From Labrenzia sp. THAF82 (GTDB lineage Bacteria; Pseudomonadota; Alphaproteobacteria; Rhizobiales; Stappiaceae), in NCBI RefSeq assembly GCF_009363435.1, contig NZ_CP045354.1, positions 4,430,501-4,494,500 on the forward strand: DNA of 64,000 nucleotides. Reading direction: 5' to 3'. The notes under the pieces were generated by a model. The model saw only the letters and a program-made list of their open reading frames with translations. It was not told the DNA's origin and ran no database searches. Below are positions 1 through 6,637 of this stretch, piece by piece (the first letter of the stretch is position 1; each line of letters starts with the position of its first letter). Position numbers and translations under genes: made by a program.

Positions 1-236
1 AGGATGTCTGCGCTGACCACCTCTTCCGCAACAAACGGGTCTGTTGATACAAACCTCTCCAGGTCGTCGCGTGAAACCTGGTGCGCGAGGATACCACCTC
101 CCTGACTGGGCTGCAGGCTGCCCACCATCAGAAAAAAACCTTGATCAAATCCGCGCTGTATCCAGGCTTTGTGCTCGGCCATAAGCTCACCTGCCCTATT
201 TCTGTTCTTCGAAAATTTCAGTGTGACAACAAACAT
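1..236 (-). CDS. YciI-family protein (3' end beyond window)
   Basis: The frame opens with ATG at 236, about 5 nt after a GAAGG ribosome-binding site, and runs off the left edge after 78 codons. The translation begins MFVVTLKFSKNRNRAGEL and contains a conserved His (AEHKAWIQRG), a glycine-rich GGGIL segment and a DPFVAEEV motif. That is the pattern of the YCII-related fold, small ferredoxin-like proteins of poorly defined enzymatic function. It lies 33 nt downstream of the TetR gene on the same strand, so the two are probably cotranscribed and YciI is probably a target of that regulator. The family is well supported, but the substrate is unknown. Confidence 0.75.
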   Translation of the reverse strand, partial: MFVVTLKFSKNRNRAGELMAEHKAWIQRGFDQGFFLMVGSLQPSQGGGILAHQVSRDDLERFVSTDPFVAEEVVSADI

Positions 237-269
237 CCTTCGCTCACCTCGCAACTTTGATTGTGACGT

Positions 270-863
270 TCAATTGGTAGTGGAAATTCGGCTAGTGGCG
301 GCAGCGACGCCCTTTAGCCAGTGAGTGATTTGCTCGACCTCACGGCGCACATACGCATCGTCACCGAACGCCTGCGCAAGGCTCGCCACACCCTGGCTCC
401 AACCTAAAACGTGAAGTGCATGCGCCTCGGCTTCCTCGCCACAGCCAAGCACATCGAATTGACGCTGGAGCCAATTGCGAAAGAGAGCCATGATTTTGTT
501 GGCCCTGCCCGATGAGGGATGATCCAGCTTCGCAAGTTCGGCTGTCATCGTGCCGACCGGGCAGCCGTAAGCCATTATCTTTGACTGGTTCACGATGACG
601 ATGCGTATAAAGCAAATGATGCGCTGGACCGGATCGTCAGCCGTTTCATCCCACTTGGCCAACAGTGTCTCACGGTCAGCCAAGCGCTTGTCGATCACAG
701 CATCGAGGATCTCGTCTTTTGTCTTGAAGTGATAGTAGAAGTTTCCCCGCGAGATGTTCACAGCCTTGGCGATGTCGGCAAACGATGTCTGCCCAAATCC
801 GGCGCTGTAGAACAGGTCATCAGCTGCCTCGATGATCTGTCTCCGGGTTTCGATTGCTGCCAT
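270..863 (-). CDS. TetR/AcrR-family transcriptional regulator
   Basis: The 197-residue protein has the usual TetR length. Residues 8-55 form the DNA-binding domain: an ARREIIEAA-like helix, then FADIAKAVNISRGNFYYHFK, the recognition-helix signature of the family. The C-terminal part is the variable ligand-binding domain, with Cys near residues 84 and 101. ATG at 863 follows an AAGG Shine-Dalgarno. Two palindromes at 909-945, just upstream of the start, are the likely autoregulatory operators. The gene leads a short leftward unit with the YciI-like gene. The ligand cannot be read from the sequence. Confidence 0.9.
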   Translation of the reverse strand: MAAIETRRQIIEAADDLFYSAGFGQTSFADIAKAVNISRGNFYYHFKTKDEILDAVIDKRLADRETLLAKWDETADDPVQRIICFIRIVIVNQSKIMAYGCPVGTMTAELAKLDHPSSGRANKIMALFRNWLQRQFDVLGCGEEAEAHALHVLGWSQGVASLAQAFGDDAYVRREVEQITHWLKGVAAATSRISTTN

Positions 864-908
864 TGCTGCACCTTCCCACTCTTTGACTTGCCTGGCTTTT
901 TACGTCAT

Positions 909-945
909 TAGGACAATTGACCTAGAATTTAGGACAATCGTCCTA
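909..945. promoter_or_regulatory. Tandem TetR operators
   Basis: Two 16-bp dyads of the same design, TAGGACAATTGACCTA at 909-924 and TAGGACAATCGTCCTA at 930-945, lie 46-82 bp upstream of the TetR start. The second has perfect 6-bp arms (TAGGAC/GTCCTA). The centres are 21 bp apart, two helical turns, as expected for two repressor dimers on the same face of the DNA. Assignment to the adjacent TetR protein is inferred from position. Confidence 0.7.
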
Positions 946-1426
946 TTAAATCAACTCCCTCGAGATTGATCGTGTAGTGTTGCAATCCCAGTTTATGCCA
1001 ATCGTTGTCGATGAAGGTTCGCGAGCAACCTGCTTTCAAGGCTGCTTGGAAGTCAGGGGATCGAACGCTCACGTCAATGTGAAGAGATACCACCGGCAAT
1101 CCTGACAGCAGGTTGTCAGGATGCTCTCCCTATTCTCTCCCAGATCAAGGGCGTCAGCCTTTTGACACTGTCGCACCAATTGTTTTTGAAAAAACAATGT
1201 GATGAGGATTTTTCATCACCATTTCACGATAAAGGAAGCGAACTTCAACAGTGTTGATTTTCATAAACAATGAGAACCCGGCCCGATTGTCGGCGCATTT
1301 TTGCACCGGTGCGGTGCAATTCCCGACATTGGAAAACCGGAAAGCCCGCTTACGTTCAAACCGCTTGGTGGCATTCACAGGCTCGGTCGGGGGCAAGTCG
1401 ACCGGGATCCGCGTGGAGGAATTGAT
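946..1426. other. Intergenic region, TetR to egtB
   Basis: No convincing gene is present. A hairpin with perfect 7-bp arms, CCTGACA/TGTCAGG, lies at 1101-1120 with a 6-nt loop and no T run. A minus-strand open stretch of about 65 codons (about 1131 to the stop at 929) has no ATG and no recognisable family; it could be a gene remnant. A rightward frame open from 1301 reads into egtB, but the egtB start at 1427 is better supported. Confidence 0.5.
1179..1219. promoter_or_regulatory. Two adjacent dyads upstream of egtB
   Basis: An AT-rich inverted repeat, ATTGTTTTT/AAAAACAAT (1179-1187 and 1190-1198), is followed directly by GTGATGA/TCATCAC (1199-1205 and 1213-1219, 7-nt spacer). Both arms of both dyads match perfectly. 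They lie about 210-250 bp before egtB and look like binding sites for a dimeric regulator. The regulator is unknown. Confidence 0.4.
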
Positions 1427-2692
1427 ATGACAAACTTGGACGGGCAGACACAACCGTCGCCGGTTGACGACATTCTGCATCTCTTCAATCGAACCAGATC
1501 TCAAACTCTGAAATTGAGCGCCCCATTGAGTGCTGAAGACATGGGCCTTCAATCGATGGAGGACGCTAGTCCTCCCAAGTGGCATCTGGCTCATACGACC
1601 TGGTTTTTCGAAGAGTTTATCCTGAAGCCATCGCTCCCCGGCTATCAACCGATTGATGATCGTTTCGCCCAGCTCTTCAATTCCTACTATGTGCAGGCCG
1701 GCCCTAGGCACACGCGGTCCAAGCGCGGACTTTTGTCCCGTCCTTCGGCAGAAGACGTGATGAATTACCGCAATCACGTCGAAGATGCCGTTCGTCACGG
1801 ACTGATGACAGATGCATTCAACCTAGACGAACCAAAACTTGAAGAACTGATCACGCTTGGTTGCCACCATGAAATGCAGCATCAGGAACTTCTGGTAACC
1901 GATCTTTTGCACGCCTTTTCCTACAATCCGCTGCTTCCGGCCTATAGCGAACCGAAGCCGCTCCCGGTGACACCGGCACGTGACCTGAGCTGGACCAGCT
2001 TTGACGGTGGACTTCTGCAAATCGGGCATGCCGGAGACGGATTTGCCTATGACTGCGAAGGGCCTCGCCACAAAGTCTGGCTCAATCCATACAGGCTGGC
2101 CAATCGACCCGTGTCCAATGGCGAGTGGATCGCCTTCATGGAGGACGGTGGCTACGAAACACAAACGCTCTGGCTGATGGAAGGCTGGGCGGTCAAGGAA
2201 CAGAACGCCTGGGACACGCCGCTATACTGGTGGAAGCAGGATGGCGAATGGTGGACATACACCTTGCAGGGTCCACGCCCTGTCGATCCGTCTGCGCCCG
2301 TTGTCCATGTCAGCTACTATGAAGCCGATGCGTTTGCCCGTTGGGCAGGTCATCGCCTTCCAAGCGAGGCAGAATGGGAAGCTGCCGCCGAGCCAACTGC
2401 AATTGATGGAAACTTCCTGGACACCGGGGTGCTTTTGCCGACCGGACAAAAGGACGGTCTTTGGGGGGATGTCTGGCAATGGACATCAAGCGCTTTTTCG
2501 CCCTACCCCGGCTTCAAGCCGCCGGAAGGTGCAATCGGCGAATACAACGGCAAGTTCATGGTGAACCAGATGGTTCTTCGAGGCGGATCCTGCGCAACAC
2601 CCAAGCTGCAAATGCGCGCCTCTTATCGCACCTTTTTCTATCCACACCAGCGTTGGCAAATGCTGGGCCTCAGACTGGCGGCTAACCAATGA
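1427..2692 (+). CDS. egtB: Ergothioneine biosynthesis sulfoxide synthase EgtB
   Basis: EgtB is a non-heme iron enzyme that joins hercynine to a thiol donor (gamma-glutamylcysteine or cysteine) with O2. The 421-residue protein has an N-terminal DinB-like domain and a C-terminal formylglycine-generating-enzyme-like domain. The iron triad is visible: a His in the WHLAHTTWFFE segment (H56) and HX3HXE in HHEMQHQELL (H148, H152). The C-terminal fold shows HRLPSEAEWEAA and RGGSCATP. The start chosen is ATG 1427, with GGAGGA 6 nt upstream; a longer in-frame start at 1301 has no ribosome-binding site. The stop overlaps the egtD start as ATGA, so the two are translationally coupled. Confidence 0.95.
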   Translation: MTNLDGQTQPSPVDDILHLFNRTRSQTLKLSAPLSAEDMGLQSMEDASPPKWHLAHTTWFFEEFILKPSLPGYQPIDDRFAQLFNSYYVQAGPRHTRSKRGLLSRPSAEDVMNYRNHVEDAVRHGLMTDAFNLDEPKLEELITLGCHHEMQHQELLVTDLLHAFSYNPLLPAYSEPKPLPVTPARDLSWTSFDGGLLQIGHAGDGFAYDCEGPRHKVWLNPYRLANRPVSNGEWIAFMEDGGYETQTLWLMEGWAVKEQNAWDTPLYWWKQDGEWWTYTLQGPRPVDPSAPVVHVSYYEADAFARWAGHRLPSEAEWEAAAEPTAIDGNFLDTGVLLPTGQKDGLWGDVWQWTSSAFSPYPGFKPPEGAIGEYNGKFMVNQMVLRGGSCATPKLQMRASYRTFFYPHQRWQMLGLRLAANQ

Positions 2693-3636
2693 GCAAACAC
2701 GTTCCCCCTGTCTCTCACAATGATGCGTTCCGATCCGATGTGTTGTCGGGCCTGGGAGCAGATCAAAAGCGGCTTTCCAGCAAGTGGCTTTACGATGATG
2801 TCGGCTCACACCTCTTCGAAGCCATAACCGAGTTGGATGCCTACTATCCAACACGCACGGAATTGACCATTCTGGAAGAGAAAGTCGACAAGTACCGGAA
2901 GTTGCCCGGCGCACGTGGTGCCATGGTTGAACTGGGTAGCGGCTCAAGCCGAAAGACCAATTTGCTGCTAGGTGCCTTTCCTGATCTGTCGGTCTATATG
3001 CCAATCGACATTTCGGCCAATCACCTGAAAGAGGCCGCGGAACGTGTTCGAAGGGCATTTCCCTCCCTCGCCGTTATTCCTGTTGCGGCGGATTTCACCG
3101 AACCTCTGGGTCAGCTGCCGCTATTGCCGGAATTACCGGTTCTGGTGTTCTTCCCCGGTTCAACCATCGGCAACTTCGAAAGGGATGATGCTGCCAGCCT
3201 TTTGAAGAACATTCGGACGGTAATGCCGAACGCGACTATGATTGTCGGTGTAGACCGCCCAAAGGCACAGGAGGTCCTGATTGAGGCCTATGATGACCCT
3301 GCCGGGGTTACAGCTGCTTTCAATCAGAACATTCTGCAGCGCATCAATCGCGATCTGAACGGTCGGTTTGACCTTTCGGCTTTCGAACACAAAGCGGTCT
3401 GGAACGCTGAAGACAGCCGGATCGAAATGCATCTTGTCAGCAAATGCGCACAATCGGTCGACGTTGGAGGGGTGACCTTCACTTTCCAGGAAGGCGAGAC
3501 AATCCACACTGAAAACTCGCACAAATACGGTGAAGACGCGTTTGCCGAAATTGCTGATGAGGCCGATTGGCGGATTCTGAGTGCCGATACCGACCACGAC
3601 GGCTATTTCGCGGTCTACACAATGCAGGCTTTGTAA
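2689..3636 (+). CDS. egtD: L-histidine N-alpha-methyltransferase EgtD
   Basis: EgtD trimethylates L-histidine to hercynine with three SAM molecules, the first committed step of ergothioneine synthesis. At 315 residues it is close to the typical length. The SAM-binding loop VELGSGSSRKT lies at residues 80-90, followed by YMPIDISANHL and FFPGSTIGNFE, both characteristic of EgtD. It starts inside the last codons of egtB (4-nt overlap). No egtC or egtE is adjacent, so the C-S lyase step would be encoded elsewhere, or one of the PLP lyases in this window could serve it (speculative). Confidence 0.95.
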   Translation: MSKHVPPVSHNDAFRSDVLSGLGADQKRLSSKWLYDDVGSHLFEAITELDAYYPTRTELTILEEKVDKYRKLPGARGAMVELGSGSSRKTNLLLGAFPDLSVYMPIDISANHLKEAAERVRRAFPSLAVIPVAADFTEPLGQLPLLPELPVLVFFPGSTIGNFERDDAASLLKNIRTVMPNATMIVGVDRPKAQEVLIEAYDDPAGVTAAFNQNILQRINRDLNGRFDLSAFEHKAVWNAEDSRIEMHLVSKCAQSVDVGGVTFTFQEGETIHTENSHKYGEDAFAEIADEADWRILSADTDHDGYFAVYTMQAL

Positions 3637-3657
3637 CGCGAAGTGTTTTTAAGGATA

Positions 3658-3695
3658 TTGCCGTCAGCGCTCGGTGATTGCCAGCCTGACGGCAA
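3658..3695. terminator. Convergent hairpin between egtD and LysE-type gene
   Basis: Perfect 10-bp arms TTGCCGTCAG (3658-3667) and CTGACGGCAA (3686-3695) flank an 18-nt loop, 22 bp past the egtD stop and overlapping the 3' end of the convergent LysE-type gene. There is no strong U tail in either direction, so this may be a weak bidirectional terminator. Confidence 0.4.
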
Positions 3696-4290
3696 GTCCG
3701 ACAAAGACGACGCCTGCAAGGCGATTGAGCCAGATCTGAGCGCTTGGAGACTGCCTCAAGTAGGTGCCGATCAAGCCGCCGCCCAAGGCCACTGCCCCGA
3801 AAACCAGGATCGTCGCAACGATGAACAGCCCCCCGAACAGCATGATCTGAATCGGCACCGACCCTCTTGCCGGATCGGCAAACTGCGGCAGGAATGCCAA
3901 AAAGAAGATGGCAACTTTTGGATTGGTGACGTTCATAATGATGCCGCGGCGAAAAAGTGCAGGCAACGGCAAGGATGGCGTGCCCTGCATATTCAGATCC
4001 GTCCCACCTGCCCGAAAAGCCTGGAACGCCAGATAGATCAGATAGGCTGCACCGACGAATTTCAGCAATGTGAAAGCCAACACTGACGTTTCGAAGATCG
4101 CGGCGACACCCAGCGCAACTGCAACACTGTGAACGATCAAGCCCATGCATAGACCAAGGGTGACGACCAAGCCGGCAAGCCTGCCATAAAGTGCGGACTG
4201 GGTAAGAACAAAAATGTTGTCTGGCCCGGGCACTAAACCAAGCGCGATCGCAGCGGCAAAAAAGACTGTCAGAACATCGAATGGAATCAC
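3664..4290 (-). CDS. LysE/RhtB-family amino acid exporter
   Basis: This is an inner-membrane exporter of the LysE/RhtB superfamily. With the GTG start at 4290 (AGAGGA 8 nt upstream) it is 208 residues, the family norm; the longer open frame adds an unlikely hydrophilic leader. It has about six hydrophobic segments, an N-terminal LGLVPGPDN motif (the conserved PGP signature) and NVTNPKVAIFFLAFLPQF in the middle, both diagnostic. It is convergent with egtD. Substrates in the family are amino acids or derivatives; export of a histidine-derived compound is possible but only guilt by location. Confidence 0.85.
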   Translation of the reverse strand: MIPFDVLTVFFAAAIALGLVPGPDNIFVLTQSALYGRLAGLVVTLGLCMGLIVHSVAVALGVAAIFETSVLAFTLLKFVGAAYLIYLAFQAFRAGGTDLNMQGTPSLPLPALFRRGIIMNVTNPKVAIFFLAFLPQFADPARGSVPIQIMLFGGLFIVATILVFGAVALGGGLIGTYLRQSPSAQIWLNRLAGVVFVGLAVRLAITER

Positions 4291-4472
4291 AACCGGCTTC
4301 CTCTGGTAGCCCCAAGCTTCGTCGGTGATTGAGACTGGCGTCAAGAGCTGTGTGCTTCGAGCCTTATTACCACGGACCGACAAGTGGCAACCAACGAATT
4401 GGCACTCGTTCAGTGCGCCCAATATAACGAACGAGTACGCCCCGGCATTCCTCAAATCTGACAATCGCAAAA

Positions 4473-4538
4473 GAAACAAAAGCTTCCGCAACGAAACATT
4501 TGTTTCATGGTTTGACTTTCAAAAAAACAAATGAAACA
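4473..4538. promoter_or_regulatory. GAAACA repeats upstream of RpiR gene
   Basis: Four copies of GAAACA or its complement occur in 66 bp: 4473-4478, 4493-4498, TGTTTC at 4501-4506, and 4533-4538. The middle pair forms the palindrome GAAACATTTGTTTC. TGTTTCAT (4501-4508) and ATGAAACA (4531-4538) form a wider inverted repeat. The array ends 8 bp before the RpiR start and is a likely operator for that protein. Confidence 0.55.
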
Positions 4539-4546
4539 GTAACCGA

Positions 4547-5416
4547 ATGGAAACTATTTCGCCGCCCCAGATAAGGACAGCGATCTCGGCGAACTACGCC
4601 GAGCTGAGTGACACACTTCGTGTCGCGGCGGATTATATTGCCGAAAACCAGGTTGAAATTGCAACCCGCAGCCTGCGGTCGGTTGCGTCTGCCAGCGGCG
4701 TGTCTCCAGCGAGTTACACTCGTCTCGCGCGGGCATTGGGTTTTTCAGACTACGAGGCTCTTAGGGAACAGGCCCGCTCGGAAATCAGCCGACGTGGCAG
4801 CGGGTCCTTTCAGGACAAGGCCCGGAAACTGCAATCCTACGCGGACCAGCCGTTGCTGCCGCGTCAGGTTTCTGCCTGCATCGACAATATCAAGGCGCTC
4901 GTGGACGACATTGATCCGTCCACACTGGACGCAACGGTTAAACAGCTTGAACGGTCACGCAGGATCATCCTGATCGGCGCGCTTGCCTCGGCGGGTTTCA
5001 CCGATTACTTCGCCTATCTCGCCAAATGGTTTGATGACAGGTGGATCGTCGCCGGTCGCAACGGCGCAACGCTTGGAAGTACGCTTGCTGGAGTATCTTC
5101 CAAAGATACTGTGATTGTCATCTCGAAACATCCCTACGCACATCGTTCTGTTCGCGCGGCAGAGGTCGCAGCGGCGAGCGGTGCCAAAGTGGTGGTCCTG
5201 ACTGACAGCCACGCGTTTCCAGGATTACAATTCGCCGACTTTCACTTCGTACAACGCACTGAAAGTCCTCACTTTTTCTCATCTTACGCGGCCACTCTCG
5301 TGCTGATAGAAACGATAACAGGCATGTTGGTCGCGCGAGCCGGATCCGATGCAGAAGCCCGGATCCAAGACGTCGAGAAGCACAACCGCTTGCTCGACGA
5401 ATTTGAAAACGTCTAA
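4547..5416 (+). CDS. RpiR-family transcriptional regulator
   Basis: The 289-residue protein has the RpiR architecture: an N-terminal helix-turn-helix (residues about 1-77, with RSVASASGVSPASYTRLARA as the HTH core) and a C-terminal SIS domain (about 120-260, with IILIGALASAGFTDYFAYLA). SIS domains in this family sense phosphosugars or related metabolites. The gene lies 56 bp upstream of the TAXI-TRAP binding protein on the same strand, so it is the natural regulator of that transporter. The GAAACA repeats before it suggest autoregulation. The ligand is unknown. Confidence 0.9.
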   Translation: METISPPQIRTAISANYAELSDTLRVAADYIAENQVEIATRSLRSVASASGVSPASYTRLARALGFSDYEALREQARSEISRRGSGSFQDKARKLQSYADQPLLPRQVSACIDNIKALVDDIDPSTLDATVKQLERSRRIILIGALASAGFTDYFAYLAKWFDDRWIVAGRNGATLGSTLAGVSSKDTVIVISKHPYAHRSVRAAEVAAASGAKVVVLTDSHAFPGLQFADFHFVQRTESPHFFSSYAATLVLIETITGMLVARAGSDAEARIQDVEKHNRLLDEFENV

Positions 5417-5472
5417 GGTGGCAACGACCATTTTAGGCTTAGAAAACTTGAATAAGAGGGAAGCCTAGTCAA

Positions 5473-6441
5473 ATGATGATGAAAATGAACCTTGCAGGCG
5501 CTGTAATGGCGACCAGCATTGCATTCACGGGCGCCGCCTCCGCGGAGGAATTCATCACCATCGGCACTGGTGGTGTGACTGGCGTTTATTACCCGACCGG
5601 CGGCGCAATCTGCCGATTGGTCAACAAGGGCCGAAAGGATCATGGGATCCGTTGTTCGGTCGAATCGACTGGTGGTTCTGTTTACAACATCAACACTGTT
5701 CGTGAAGGCGAGCTGGAATTTGGTGTGGCACAGTCCGATTGGCAGTATCACGCTTACAACGGCACTTCCAAGTTTGAAGAAAAAGGTCCGTTTGAAGGCC
5801 TTCGTGCTGTGTTCTCCGTGCATCCGGAGCCGTTCACGGTTGTCGCGCGTGCGGATTCAGGCATCAAGAACTTCGAAGACCTGAAAGGCAAGCGCGTCAA
5901 CATCGGCAACCCGGGTTCCGGTCAGCGCGGCACCATGGAAGTTCTGATGGAAGCAATGGGCTGGACCACGGACGATTTCACGCAGGCCACCGAGCTGAAG
6001 GCTGCTGAGCAGTCCGCTGCGCTTTGCGACAATCAGATCGACGCGATGATCTACACTGTGGGTCACCCGTCCGGTTCTATTCAGGAAGCCACGACTGCAT
6101 GTGACTCCGTTCTGGTGAATGTGGGTGGTGAAACTGTCGACAAACTGGTCGCAGACAACAGCTACTACCGTACAGCCACCATTCCAGGCGGCATGTATCG
6201 CGGCAACGATGCAGACACCGGCACATTCGGTGTTGGCGCAACCTTCGTAACCTCCGCAGACGTTTCCGAAGACACAGTCTACACGCTGGTGAAGTCCGTC
6301 TTTGAAAACTTCGATGCGTTCAAGAAGCTGCATCCGGCATTCGCCAACCTGAAGCCTGAAGAAATGGCTCAGGACGGCCTGTCCGCACCGCTTCATCCGG
6401 GCGCTGCGAAATATTACAAAGAGCAGGGCTGGATCAACTAA
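5473..6441 (+). CDS. TAXI-family TRAP transporter solute-binding protein
   Basis: This is the periplasmic receptor of a TRAP transporter of the TAXI type. The 322-residue protein has a signal peptide (residues 1-24, ending GAASA) and the TAXI start [20 protein letters not shown], then [16 protein letters not shown] and a Cys pair region at about residues 177-208. An AGAGGG ribosome-binding site lies about 12 nt upstream of ATG 5473. A strong hairpin follows the gene, after which the fused permease is encoded. TAXI systems are known for glutamate and 2-oxoglutarate but most are unassigned; the linkage to dddP is discussed in the findings. Confidence 0.92.
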   Translation: MMMKMNLAGAVMATSIAFTGAASAEEFITIGTGGVTGVYYPTGGAICRLVNKGRKDHGIRCSVESTGGSVYNINTVREGELEFGVAQSDWQYHAYNGTSKFEEKGPFEGLRAVFSVHPEPFTVVARADSGIKNFEDLKGKRVNIGNPGSGQRGTMEVLMEAMGWTTDDFTQATELKAAEQSAALCDNQIDAMIYTVGHPSGSIQEATTACDSVLVNVGGETVDKLVADNSYYRTATIPGGMYRGNDADTGTFGVGATFVTSADVSEDTVYTLVKSVFENFDAFKKLHPAFANLKPEEMAQDGLSAPLHPGAAKYYKEQGWIN

Positions 6442-6461
6442 GTTCCTGTCTTTCAAAAATA

Positions 6462-6484
6462 CGGGTCCGGAATTTCCGGGCCCG
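6462..6484 (+). terminator. Hairpin after TAXI binding-protein gene
   Basis: CGGGTCCGG (6462-6470) pairs with CCGGGCCCG (6476-6484) with one G-U pair and a 5-nt loop, followed by TTCTAT. It lies 20 nt after the binding-protein stop and 150 bp before the permease. Such hairpins usually stabilise the receptor mRNA and reduce read-through, giving receptor excess over permease. Confidence 0.6.
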
Positions 6485-6637
6485 TTCTATAGCGCCGGTC
6501 CTATTTCCATTCTTCATGACCGATTGCGCTTTCAAGAATTATAAAGTCTGATCTAGGTGCAGGACTGCCTCCTGCCCAATCGTTGAATTTGAACAGTGCC
6601 GGCGCTGTTGATCAGCCGGATGACCGGGGGAATTTTA

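Noticed and set aside
929..1131. Minus-strand open stretch of about 65 codons between TetR and egtB
   Set aside because: No ATG, no ribosome-binding site, weak coding character and no recognisable family; the stop lies inside the TetR operator.
1301..1426. N-terminal extension of egtB
   Set aside because: ATG 1427 has a strong GGAGGA site and gives the normal EgtB N-terminus; the extension shows no conserved sequence.
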